Assembly (NCBI GenBank): GCA_025963285.1
Contig: JAOPUX010000127.1
Location: 1-39,033 of the forward strand
DNA: 39,033 nucleotides
Origin: Jatrophihabitans sp.
GTDB lineage: Bacteria > Actinomycetota > Actinomycetes > Mycobacteriales > Jatrophihabitantaceae
Direction: 5' to 3'
Every line of letters begins with the position of its first letter. Within the stretch, counting starts at the first letter, position 1. The notes beneath the pieces are model-generated. The model ran no database searches. It saw nothing but the letters and a program-made list of their open reading frames with translations, and was not told the DNA's origin. Shown here piece after piece: positions 32,292-39,033 of this stretch. The position numbers and the translations under genes were made by a program.

Positions 32292-33440
32292 TCAGAGCCC
32301 GAGGGACTTACTGATGATCAACTTCATGACCTCGCTGGTCCCGCCGTAGATGCGGGCGACCCGAGCGTCGGCGTAGAGGCGCGCGATCGGGTACTCCAGA
32401 ACGTAGCCGTAGCCGCCGTGCAGCTGCAGGCACCGGTCAACTACTCGGCCCTGCATCTCGGTGCAGAACAGCTTGACCTTGGCCGCGTCGACGGGATCGA
32501 GTTCGTGCTCGACCAGCGCCAGCACCGCGGTGTCCAGCATTGCCTGACCCGCTTCGAGCTCAGCTGCCATGGCGGCGAGCTCGAATTTGGTGTTCTGGAA
32601 CTGTGCGATCGGCTGGCCGAAGGCAGTGCGGGTCTGCACGTAGGACACCGTCGTGTCGATCGCCGCGCGAGCCTGAGCCACCGACCCGACCGCGATGGCC
32701 AGGCGCTCCTGGGCGAGATTGCGAGTGAGATAGCTGAACGCCCGGCCGGCCTCGCCGAGCACGTTCTCGGCCGGGACCCTCACGTCACTGAAGGCGAGTT
32801 CGACGGTGTCTTGAACGGTGAGTCCCAGCTTGTCGAGCTTGCGCCCGACCGTGTAGCCGGGCATCCCCTTCTCCACCACGAGCAGGCTTAGCCCGGACCG
32901 CCGGTCCCCGGACTCGGTCGAGGTCCGGGCCAGCACGATGACGAGGTCGGCGTGCAGACCGCCGGTGATGAACGTCTTGGCGCCGTTGAGCACGTACTCC
33001 GATCCGTCGAGAGTGGCCCTGGTCCGCACGCCGGCCAGATCCGTGCCGGTCCCGGGCTCGGACATCGCGATCGCCGAGTACAGCCGACCGTCCGCGAGCC
33101 CGGGAAACCAGCGGGCTTGCTGGGCGTCGTCGGCGAGACCGAGGAAGTACGGCAGCACGACGTCAAGGTGGGTCCGGAGTCCACCCAGGGTTACCCCTGC
33201 GCGTGCGGTCTCCTCCTGGATGACGGCGTTGTAGCGATAGTCGTCCTGGCCCCCGCCGCCGAACTCTGTCGGGATCGCCATCCCCAGCAAGCCCAGTCGG
33301 CCGAGTTCTAGGAACAGCGAGCGAGGGACCTGGGTGTCCTGGCGCCACTGCTCGAAATGCGGAACGACCTCCTTCTCCAGGTAGGTGCGGACCAACTCAC
33401 GAAACGCGTCGTGGTCAGAGGAGTAAAGCGTGCGGCGCAT
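32292..33440 (-). CDS. Acyl-CoA dehydrogenase (first copy)
   Basis: A 382-residue flavin acyl-CoA dehydrogenase. The FAD-binding segment MSEPGTGTDLAGVRT (126-140), KTFITGG (155-161), and the C-terminal LQLHGGYGYVLEYPIARLYAD with IYGGTSEVMK are canonical. The C-terminal Glu used by medium-chain enzymes (YEGT) is Gly here. The catalytic base is instead Glu245 in NLAQERLAIA, the position used by long-chain and isovaleryl-CoA dehydrogenases, which favours long or branched substrates. ATG 33440 has GGAGAG upstream; the frame reaches 33662, but that part crosses the operator region. It diverges from the IclR gene, a typical regulator-target arrangement. Confidence 0.93.
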   Translation of the reverse strand: MRRTLYSSDHDAFRELVRTYLEKEVVPHFEQWRQDTQVPRSLFLELGRLGLLGMAIPTEFGGGGQDDYRYNAVIQEETARAGVTLGGLRTHLDVVLPYFLGLADDAQQARWFPGLADGRLYSAIAMSEPGTGTDLAGVRTRATLDGSEYVLNGAKTFITGGLHADLVIVLARTSTESGDRRSGLSLLVVEKGMPGYTVGRKLDKLGLTVQDTVELAFSDVRVPAENVLGEAGRAFSYLTRNLAQERLAIAVGSVAQARAAIDTTVSYVQTRTAFGQPIAQFQNTKFELAAMAAELEAGQAMLDTAVLALVEHELDPVDAAKVKLFCTEMQGRVVDRCLQLHGGYGYVLEYPIARLYADARVARIYGGTSEVMKLIISKSLGL

Positions 33441-33511
33441 CAGCTCTCCGTTCCTGGGCCGGTTCCCGGGCCAGGGATGGCCACAGACTTCTTGACGCTG
33501 ATCGTACGGAT

Positions 33512-33589
33512 ATTCTGTATAAGGAACAAGATTCTGCTTGTTGATGCAGGATGGGTTCTGACAATTGATGGTCGTTCTATATACTGGTA
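33512..33589. promoter_or_regulatory. Operator array between the acyl-CoA dehydrogenase and IclR genes
   Basis: The gap holds one full TTC-N8-GAA site, ATTCTGTATAAGGAACA (33512-33528). Three half-like copies follow, each beginning with TTCT: 33530, 33554 and 33573 (the last CGTTCTATATACTGGTA). The TTC triplets lie 19, 24 and 19 bases apart. Both divergent promoters must be here, and the AT-rich TATATA at 33578-33583 could be part of a -10 element. The IclR product is the likely binder. Confidence 0.55.
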
Positions 33590-33694
33590 CTTTCCCGAGG
33601 TTGCGAGCGCTGCGACGCATCACGACCGTCCGGTCGGACCCGCTCCAGTCCAGGCCGATCAAGCCGACAACTATGTAGAGGCGAGGCGCAAGCG

Positions 33695-34507
33695 GTGGCG
33701 AAGGACCAGACGCGCGACGAGCAGACCTACCAGGTTCCCGCGCTCAGCAAGGCGATCGCCGTGCTGGAGGCACTCCGGGTTAAGGGTGAGCTGACTATCA
33801 CCGAGGTTGGTGATCTGACCGGGATTAACAAGAGCACGACGTACTACCTCATGCAGACCCTGCTGTCCCACCGGCTGATCGAACAGGATGACCGCAGATA
33901 CCGTCTGGGCCTCGGACTGCTCCACTTCGCCGCCGGGGTGGCGCGTCGCTTGAGTCCCGTCGAGATCATGAAGAGCCACCTCGCCGAGCTGCAACCCAAG
34001 TTCGACGCCAGCTTCGTGATCTATCGTCGAGTGGACCCGGACCACGTTGCCCTGGTCGACCAGCTCCACCGCGAGCACGGCATCCACATCACAGTGCCGG
34101 TCGGGTCGGTCATCCCGATCCAAGGCGGATCTTTCGGCCGCTGCTTCTTGGCCCACGACAGCCTGCCCGAGATCGACCGCGTCCTAGATAAGGGCTTGAC
34201 TCGCTACACCAAGCACAGCGTGACCGACCCCAAGGTGTTTCGGGCTGAGATCCTGGCGACCCGCGAACGAGGCTGGGCGGTGGACAGGGAGGGTTTCGCC
34301 GAGGGCGTCACCACCGTCGCGGCACCGGTCGTCGAGACCTCGGGTGCGGTCCGGTTCGTCATCGGTGCGGTCGGCTTCGCGAGCTTGATGACCGACGCCC
34401 GTACGCAGGAATACGGCCAGCAACTGCACGATGCCTGCATCGAGTTGGCCTCGCTGCTGGATGGGGCCAACTCGGCCCATGACGCCGACCTCGAACTTGA
34501 TGACTGA
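33695..34507 (+). CDS. IclR-family transcriptional regulator
   Basis: A 270-residue regulator. The N-terminal winged helix-turn-helix spans about residues 16-75 (LSKAIAVLEALRVKGELTITEVGDLTGINKSTTYYLMQTL, in parts; then RYRLGLGLLHFA). The C-terminal IclR effector domain has the conserved HITVPVGSVIPIQGGSFGRCFLA and REGFAEGVTTVAAPVVET blocks. These proteins bind small acids or CoA esters and act on palindromic operators near their own genes. GTG 33695 is the start. It is the first gene of a plus-strand group (racemase, small protein, acyl-CoA dehydrogenase) and diverges from the other dehydrogenase, so it is the best candidate for controlling the island through the TTC-N8-GAA sites. Confidence 0.93.
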   Translation: MAKDQTRDEQTYQVPALSKAIAVLEALRVKGELTITEVGDLTGINKSTTYYLMQTLLSHRLIEQDDRRYRLGLGLLHFAAGVARRLSPVEIMKSHLAELQPKFDASFVIYRRVDPDHVALVDQLHREHGIHITVPVGSVIPIQGGSFGRCFLAHDSLPEIDRVLDKGLTRYTKHSVTDPKVFRAEILATRERGWAVDREGFAEGVTTVAAPVVETSGAVRFVIGAVGFASLMTDARTQEYGQQLHDACIELASLLDGANSAHDADLELDD

Positions 34508-35606
34508 GCCGGAGCCACTGCCGTTGGCCGGTGTCCGGGTGTTGGACCTGACCGCCCTGCTGCCCGGTCCAATCTGCACCTTGCACTTGGCCGAACTTGG
34601 CGCCGACGTGGTCAAGGTGGAGCGTCCCGGCGGTGATGTGATCCGCCAGCTCATGACTGGTGTCTTCGAGACGATCAACCGGGGCAAGAAGTGCCTCGAA
34701 CTCGATCTGCGCTCGGCCGAGGGGGTTCTCTACCTCGAACGCCTTATCGACCAGGCCGACGTGCTCGTGGAGAGCTTCCGGCCCGGCGGCTTAGCGAAGC
34801 TGGGTTTCGACTCCGCCCGCCTTGTCGAGCGCAACCCGCGCCTCATCTATGTATCGCTTAGCGGGTATGGCCAGTCGGGACCGCTGGCCGGGCAGCCTGG
34901 GCACGATGTGAACTATCTCGGACTGAGCGGGCTGCTCGCCTTCAGCGGCAGCCCCGACGGGCCACCGGAGGCCTCCGGCGGGATCCCGATCGCCGACCTT
35001 GGTGGCGCGCTCTATGCGACGCTCGGAATCCTGAGCCTGCTGCTGCGGCGACAGAAGACCGGGCGAGGTGGCGTGATCGACGTGCCCCTGGCCGCCACCG
35101 CGCTCAAGCTGGCCGAGGTGCGGCTGGCCGCACATATAGCCGAGGGTTCGCCGGAGAAATCGGAGTTCATGGGGCGCGGGGCGTACGGCGTCTTCGTCGG
35201 TGGCGATGGCGGGCGCTTCACTCTCGGCTGTATGGAGCAGCACTTCTGGCGGCGGCTCTGCCAGGTCCTCGGCGCCGACGAGCTCGCCGATGACTCGCGC
35301 TTCCGCACCTATGCCGACAGATGCCGGTCCGCGGCTCTGGTCAATGAGAAGCTCCAGGGCTATCTGCTGCTCCGCTCGAGCAAGGAGTGGATAGAGCTCC
35401 TCTCCGCGGCCGACATTCCGGTCGGCCCGGTGCTCGAGCCGGATGAACTCGGCGCGGACCCGCAGGTGGCGTCCTGGGGCTTGCTGCACGAACGGCCGGG
35501 TTACCGGGCGGTGGATCTGCCACTGATCGGCTTGGACCTGGCTGCCGGCCACGCTCCGGTCACGATCGGAGCCGACCGGGCGCACGACCCATGGCCGGAG
35601 GCCTGA
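34500..35606 (+). CDS. CaiB-family alpha-methylacyl-CoA racemase-like protein
   Basis: A 368-residue single-domain CaiB-fold protein. The racemase catalytic set appears intact: His135 in GHDVNYLGLSG, Asp166 in IPIADLGGALYA and Glu246 in GCMEQHFW, close to the His126, Asp156 and Glu241 of Mycobacterium tuberculosis MCR. This favours 2-methylacyl-CoA epimerisation over CoA transfer. ATG 34500 lies inside the IclR 3' end (eight-base overlap), indicating coupled translation. A racemase is needed where an acyl-CoA dehydrogenase accepts only one configuration at a methyl branch, so its presence points to a methyl-branched, terpenoid or steroid-side-chain-like substrate. Confidence 0.85.
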   Translation: MTEPEPLPLAGVRVLDLTALLPGPICTLHLAELGADVVKVERPGGDVIRQLMTGVFETINRGKKCLELDLRSAEGVLYLERLIDQADVLVESFRPGGLAKLGFDSARLVERNPRLIYVSLSGYGQSGPLAGQPGHDVNYLGLSGLLAFSGSPDGPPEASGGIPIADLGGALYATLGILSLLLRRQKTGRGGVIDVPLAATALKLAEVRLAAHIAEGSPEKSEFMGRGAYGVFVGGDGGRFTLGCMEQHFWRRLCQVLGADELADDSRFRTYADRCRSAALVNEKLQGYLLLRSSKEWIELLSAADIPVGPVLEPDELGADPQVASWGLLHERPGYRAVDLPLIGLDLAAGHAPVTIGADRAHDPWPEA

Positions 35607-35655
35607 CGGGCTGAGACCCGTCCCCAAGAATCGAACTGGCGAGAGGGAAGAAAGA

Positions 35656-35955
35656 ATGAAGTTGCGAGCCGGGATGCGGCTGTGGAGCGGCGTCTGCACC
35701 ACCGAGGTCGTGGTGATCCGAGCGCCGAAGTCCGAGGTCGAGCTGAGCTGCGGTGGGGTGCCTATGACTGCGAGCAAGCTGGCCCTCACACCGACCGAGT
35801 CCGACCCCGAGTTGGCTCTGTTGCTGGGTAAGCGCTACAGCGATGCCGAGACCGGGCTCGAGGTGCTGTGCGTCCAGGACGGACACGGCCAGGTCCTGGT
35901 CGACGGGCGGCCGCTGAGCCTCCAGGCCGCGGCCGCGCTGCCAGCCTCTGACTGA
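35656..35955 (+). CDS. Small conserved protein of unknown function
   Basis: A 99-residue protein, with GAGAGGGAAGAA before ATG 35656. The N-terminal half is beta-rich with two Cys (GVCTTEVVVIRAP, then ELSCGGVPM), followed by a KLALTPTESDPELALLLGKRYSD segment and a final strand pair. I recognise the pattern as a small protein often seen beside acyl-CoA catabolic genes in actinobacteria, but no function is known. It sits between the racemase and an acyl-CoA dehydrogenase, with gaps of about 50 bases on each side, so it belongs to the same transcript. A role as a redox or metal accessory is possible but unsupported. Confidence 0.65.
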   Translation: MKLRAGMRLWSGVCTTEVVVIRAPKSEVELSCGGVPMTASKLALTPTESDPELALLLGKRYSDAETGLEVLCVQDGHGQVLVDGRPLSLQAAAALPASD

Positions 35956-36007
35956 CCTACTCCCGAGTGACTGCGTCCGGCCCCCGGACGCGTGATTGGA
36001 CCGACAG

Positions 36008-37156
36008 ATGGCGCTGAGCCGTGAGGTATTCGAGCCCGAACACGAGGCGTTCCGGGCCGTGGTCCGCTCCTTTCTAGAGGAGCGTGTGCTGCCTCGGCAT
36101 GACCAGTGGGAAGCGGACGGAGTTGTCGACCGGAGCGTCTTCATCGAGGCGGGGGAGCGCGGCGTTGTCGGCTTCAACATCCCGGAGGAGTATGGCGGCG
36201 GCGGGGCGAGTGACTTCCGGTTCAACGCCGTAGTCGTCGAGGAGATGGCCCGGCTGGGCGTCTCCGGGCCAGGCTTCAAGCTGCATAACGACATCGTGGC
36301 GCCGTACCTGCTAACCCTCGCTTCGCCGGAACAGCAGCAGCGCTGGCTGCCGGACTTCGCGGCTGGCCGGTCCATCTGGGCCATCGCGATGACCGAGCCG
36401 GGCACCGGCAGCGATCTGCGCGGGATTCGCACGCGCCTGACCCCGACGCCTGGTGGCTGGCGCCTCAACGGTGCCAAGACCTTCATCTCGAACGGCATCC
36501 TCAGCGATCACGTCATCGTGGTCGCCCGAGGCGTGGACGCCCAGCCCCGACGCGAGATCTCGCTGGTCGTAGTCCACCGTGACTCGCCGGGTTTTGCGCG
36601 CGGATCCAAGCTCGAGAAGATCGGACTCCGCGCCCAGGACACGGCCGAGCTCTTCTTCGACGACGTCTTCGTCCCCGAGGCCGACCTGCTCGGCACCGAG
36701 GGGGGTGGATTCGCGCAGCTCATGCATAACCTGCCCCTGGAACGGCTGTCGATGGCAATCAACGCAGTGGCCACCTCGAAGGCGGTCTTCGAGGAGACGC
36801 TTACCTACACCCGGGAGCGCAAAGCCTTCGGACAGCCGATTGCGTCCTTCCAGAACAGCCGGTTTCGACTAGCTGAGATCGCCACGGAGCTCGATATCAC
36901 GGGTACCTACATCGATCGGTGCATTCAGGCCGCGGCTCGCCACGAGCTGAGCGCCGTTGACGCGGCCAAGGCCAAGTGGTGGGCCACCGAGATGCAACAG
37001 CGAGTCGTCACCGCCTGCCTGCAGCTGCACGGTGGATACGGGTTCATGAAGGAGTTCCGCGTGGCCCGGGCCTTCGTGGACGGCCGTGTGCAGACCATCT
37101 ACGGCGGCACTACGGAGATCATGAAGGAGATCATCGGACGGGACTTGGGGGCGTAA
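36008..37156 (+). CDS. Acyl-CoA dehydrogenase (second copy)
   Basis: A 382-residue acyl-CoA dehydrogenase, the same length as the copy at 32292-33440 and clearly related to it. The motifs are AMTEPGTGSDLRGIRT (127-142), KTFISNG (157-163), catalytic Glu245 in NLPLERLSMA, and the C-terminal IYGGTTEIMKEII, again with Gly at the medium-chain catalytic position. ATG 36008 is preferred over TTG 35996. Two such paralogues in one island, divergently placed about the IclR gene, may act on successive intermediates, or form an alpha2beta2 pair as in steroid catabolism; both, however, keep the catalytic Glu. It ends at a strong hairpin facing the convergent thiolase gene. Confidence 0.93.
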   Translation: MALSREVFEPEHEAFRAVVRSFLEERVLPRHDQWEADGVVDRSVFIEAGERGVVGFNIPEEYGGGGASDFRFNAVVVEEMARLGVSGPGFKLHNDIVAPYLLTLASPEQQQRWLPDFAAGRSIWAIAMTEPGTGSDLRGIRTRLTPTPGGWRLNGAKTFISNGILSDHVIVVARGVDAQPRREISLVVVHRDSPGFARGSKLEKIGLRAQDTAELFFDDVFVPEADLLGTEGGGFAQLMHNLPLERLSMAINAVATSKAVFEETLTYTRERKAFGQPIASFQNSRFRLAEIATELDITGTYIDRCIQAAARHELSAVDAAKAKWWATEMQQRVVTACLQLHGGYGFMKEFRVARAFVDGRVQTIYGGTTEIMKEIIGRDLGA

Positions 37157-37255
37157 CGCCAGGCCTAAGCGCAGGATCTGGACCGAAGCCGGCAAAGGTC
37201 TGCGCTCTGGCCGGTCCCTGCTCTTACAGCCGGCTGGGGTCGCTCTTAAATGCCA

Positions 37256-37288
37256 GGTGGGGCAACGTCGTCTCGACGCTGCCCCACC
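37256..37288. terminator. Bidirectional terminator between convergent genes
   Basis: GGTGGGGCAACGTCG (37256-37270) and CGACGCTGCCCCACC (37274-37288) form a 15-base stem with one mismatch and a TCT loop. It lies between the stops of the acyl-CoA dehydrogenase (37156) and the thiolase (37312). It can serve both strands. Confidence 0.8.
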
Positions 37289-37311
37289 CGCTTCGTTGAG
37301 CGCCCGGTAGA

Positions 37312-38463
37312 TCAGGCGTCGAGCAACTCGATGATCGTCGCGTTGGCGGTCCCGCCGCCCTCGCACATCGTCTGCAGGCCGTAGCGCAGGTGTTCGCGGC
37401 GCATCTGGGCTAGCAGGCGGGTCATCAGAATCGCGCCCGAGGCGCCCAGGGGGTGCCCGACCGCAATCGCACCGCCCAGCGGGTTGAGCCGGGCCGGGTC
37501 TGCACCGGTCTCGGCCAGCCAGGCCAGCGGTACCGGCGCGAAGGCCTCGTTCACCTCGAAGACGCCGATGTCGTCAATGCTCAGGCCAGCGCGAGCGAGG
37601 ACCTTCGCGGTGGCCGGGATGGGGCCGGTGAGCATGCGGATCGGGTCGGCTCCGCTGACGGCACCGGAGTGGTAGCGCGCGATGGGAGTGAGGCCCAGCT
37701 GGCTGGCCCGTTCCGGCGTAGTGATCAACAATGCCGCCGCCCCATCGGAGATCTGGGACGCGTTGCCGGCGTGGATGACGCCGTCCTCCGGCCGGAAAGC
37801 AGGCTTCAGGGCCGCCAGCGTCTCGGCCGAGGTGCCGCGGCGCAGGCCCTCGTCGGTTGTGAACTTGGTTCCCTCGACGTCGACGGGAATCACGTGGTCG
37901 TCGAAGACGCCCTCGTCGATAGCGGCCGCGGCCTTCGCGTGCGAGGACGCCGAGAACTCGTCGAGCTGCGTACGGCTGAGCTTCCACTGCTCCGCGATCA
38001 GCTCGGCGCCTAGCCCCTGGTTGAACGGGAAGTCGTCGTAGCGCGCGTAGGCGCGTGGGCCGTAGGGCTGACCGGTGGCCCGCCCGGCTCCGAGGCCGAC
38101 CCGGCTCATCACCTCGACCCCGCCGGCCACCACCAGGTCGTATTGGCCCGCCATGACGGCATGGGCAGCGAAGTCGACGGCCTGCTGGCTCGATCCGCAG
38201 GCCCGGTTGATCGTCACCCCTGGCACGTGCTCCGGCCAACCGGCAGCGATTGTCGCCCAGCGGGCAACGTTGCTCGACTGATCGCCGATCTGGGTGACAC
38301 AGCCCCAGATCACATCGTCGATGGCCCCCGGATCGATGCCGGTGCGGGCAACTAGGGCATTCAGGATCTCGGCCGAGAGATCGACCGGGTGGACCCCGGC
38401 CAACGTCCCGTTCCGCTTACCGATCGGAGTTCGGATCGCCTCAACGATCACCGCATCATTCAC
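37312..38463 (-). CDS. Thiolase (acetyl-CoA acyltransferase, FadA-type)
   Basis: A 383-residue true thiolase, unlike the Cys-less relative at 23830-25014. The nucleophile is Cys89 (INRACGSSQQAV), the His motif is GGAIAVGHPLGASGA, and the second Cys lies in QTMCEGGGTANA; NEAFAPVPLAW is also conserved. It should release acetyl-CoA or propionyl-CoA from a 3-oxoacyl-CoA. The gene is transcribed alone on the minus strand, with a TTC-N8-GAA site about 115 bases before its ATG. Having both this enzyme and a retro-aldolase in one island implies at least two different chain-shortening steps. Confidence 0.95.
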   Translation of the reverse strand: MNDAVIVEAIRTPIGKRNGTLAGVHPVDLSAEILNALVARTGIDPGAIDDVIWGCVTQIGDQSSNVARWATIAAGWPEHVPGVTINRACGSSQQAVDFAAHAVMAGQYDLVVAGGVEVMSRVGLGAGRATGQPYGPRAYARYDDFPFNQGLGAELIAEQWKLSRTQLDEFSASSHAKAAAAIDEGVFDDHVIPVDVEGTKFTTDEGLRRGTSAETLAALKPAFRPEDGVIHAGNASQISDGAAALLITTPERASQLGLTPIARYHSGAVSGADPIRMLTGPIPATAKVLARAGLSIDDIGVFEVNEAFAPVPLAWLAETGADPARLNPLGGAIAVGHPLGASGAILMTRLLAQMRREHLRYGLQTMCEGGGTANATIIELLDA

Positions 38464-38576
38464 TATGGACTTCCCATCTCGTCAGGGCGCCGCCCAGTTA
38501 GCCGTCCAGATTGGCGACCTCAGGCGGGTCGCTGAGCGGGCGTGCTCCGCCGAGACGTTATCTGATCTCAGAACGA

Positions 38577-38593
38577 TGTTCAAGGAACAGAAT
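38577..38593. promoter_or_regulatory. Putative operator, TTC-N8-GAA motif, upstream of the thiolase gene
   Basis: TGTTCAAGGAACAGAAT, sharing TGTTC and GAAT with the sites at 31777 and 33512. A GAAC-N3-GTTC palindrome (38571-38581) overlaps its left side, as at the CaiB site. It covers the last codons of the FCD regulator gene and lies upstream of the thiolase start. Confidence 0.5.
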
Positions 38594-39033
38594 TCGGCTC
38601 GTCGCTTGGGGCGGCGGACGGGGCGGGGTGAACGGTCGGGATGAAGGCCGACCCGCCGAGCGCATCGAGCGAGTTGGACTCGAGGCTCCAGGTCCGGGCC
38701 ATGGCGGAGAAATGCGAATTCATCCGGTGCTGCGCTAGGGCCGAATCGCCGGCGATGACCGCCTCGGCAATCGCTTCGTGAGCGCTGTGCGCCTCTCGAA
38801 AGGTGGTATCCGGTTCGCGGGGCGCGGGCAACCGCGTTTCGGTCAGTGTGACGCACACGTGACTGAAGAGCTGCAGCGCCGGGTTACCTGTGAGCTCGGC
38901 CAGCAACACGTGGAATCGCCCGGCCTCGTGCCGGCTCGACCTCATGTCCCGTCCGGTCAGGTCTGGCTCATAGGCCAGGGAGGTTCGCAGCCGCTGGACG
39001 CCGAACTCGTCGATCTCCTCGGCGGCGACCCGT
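38580..39033 (-). CDS. FCD-domain (GntR/FadR-type) regulator, C-terminal part; start outside window
   Basis: The frame is open to the right edge, so the N-terminus, with the expected winged helix-turn-helix, lies beyond the window; about 150 codons are visible. The visible part is an FCD effector domain: EFGVQRLRTSLAYEPDL, then HEAGRFHVLLAELTGNPALQLF, and a final helix with AHEAIAEAVIAGDSALAQHRMNSHF. His residues in these helices normally hold a metal next to the ligand, often a fatty acid or an organic acid. It is transcribed toward the thiolase gene and is a second possible regulator of the island. The last 25 residues are Pro- and Ser-rich and unlike the family. Confidence 0.8.
   Translation of the reverse strand, partial: RVAAEEIDEFGVQRLRTSLAYEPDLTGRDMRSSRHEAGRFHVLLAELTGNPALQLFSHVCVTLTETRLPAPREPDTTFREAHSAHEAIAEAVIAGDSALAQHRMNSHFSAMARTWSLESNSLDALGGSAFIPTVHPAPSAAPSDEPNSVP

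Noticed and set aside
35621-35640. A tRNA T-loop-like GTTCGATTC on the minus strand
   Set aside because: The flanking bases do not form a T stem, and no acceptor or anticodon arm can be drawn nearby.
1-39033. CRISPR arrays, rRNA or tRNA genes, insertion sequences
   Set aside because: No regularly spaced repeats, no rRNA-like tracts, no complete cloverleaf and no transposase-like protein were seen by eye.

Overview
The window reads as chromosomal DNA of a GC-rich actinobacterium. Codons strongly prefer G or C in the third position, GTG starts and 4-base start/stop overlaps are common, and the families present (large ATP-binding LuxR regulators, NarL-type two-component pairs, hydrolase-cyclase fusions, bPH2 membrane proteins, CoA-thioester catabolic islands) are typical of Actinomycetota. 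I cannot name the genus. I saw no rRNA, tRNA, CRISPR array or insertion sequence.

Bases 1-5473 hold the 3' part of a flavin amine oxidase, a DapB-like dehydrogenase closed by a hairpin, a 551-base stretch with no gene, and a large AAA/LuxR (LAL-type) regulator. Bases 5569-15687 are a dense signalling block. On the plus strand are an HOD-like alpha/beta-fold protein that appears to lack the catalytic dyad and an MFS transporter fused to a cyclic-nucleotide-binding domain. On the minus strand are a subtilase, a GAF protein, a 76-residue repeat peptide with three DDT(E/D)GH motifs, and a LuxR-type response regulator. These are followed by a lone receiver protein (plus), a soluble histidine kinase with a TerB-like tail, a degenerate hydrolase fused to a class III cyclase, an ABM-like protein, an SRPBCC protein and a small DUF1059-like protein. 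The cyclase (possible source of cNMP) and the transporter (possible cNMP reader) suggest an internal circuit. The repeat peptide, its sequestered Shine-Dalgarno and the adjoining protease form the most novel-looking unit.

Bases 15688-21790 are a looser region: two bPH2 membrane proteins, a secreted small protein, an AAA ATPase, a short conserved protein, a two-helix membrane protein broken by an AC duplication, a LolA-like hypothetical protein, and a zinc-ribbon ORF that has no stop and runs into the next block.

Bases 21791 to the right edge are a catabolic island for a CoA-activated, probably methyl-branched or alicyclic acid. It contains a fused 3-oxoacid CoA-transferase, a DUF35 plus thiolase-like pair of the retro-aldolase type, a tandem CaiB protein, an amidohydrolase, DUF2889, enoyl-CoA hydratase, an SDR, a cupin, two acyl-CoA dehydrogenases with LCAD/IVD-type catalytic Glu, an AMACR-like racemase and a thiolase, with IclR and FCD/GntR regulators. 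A 17-bp TTC-N8-GAA motif recurs in four promoter regions of this island and is proposed as its shared operator.
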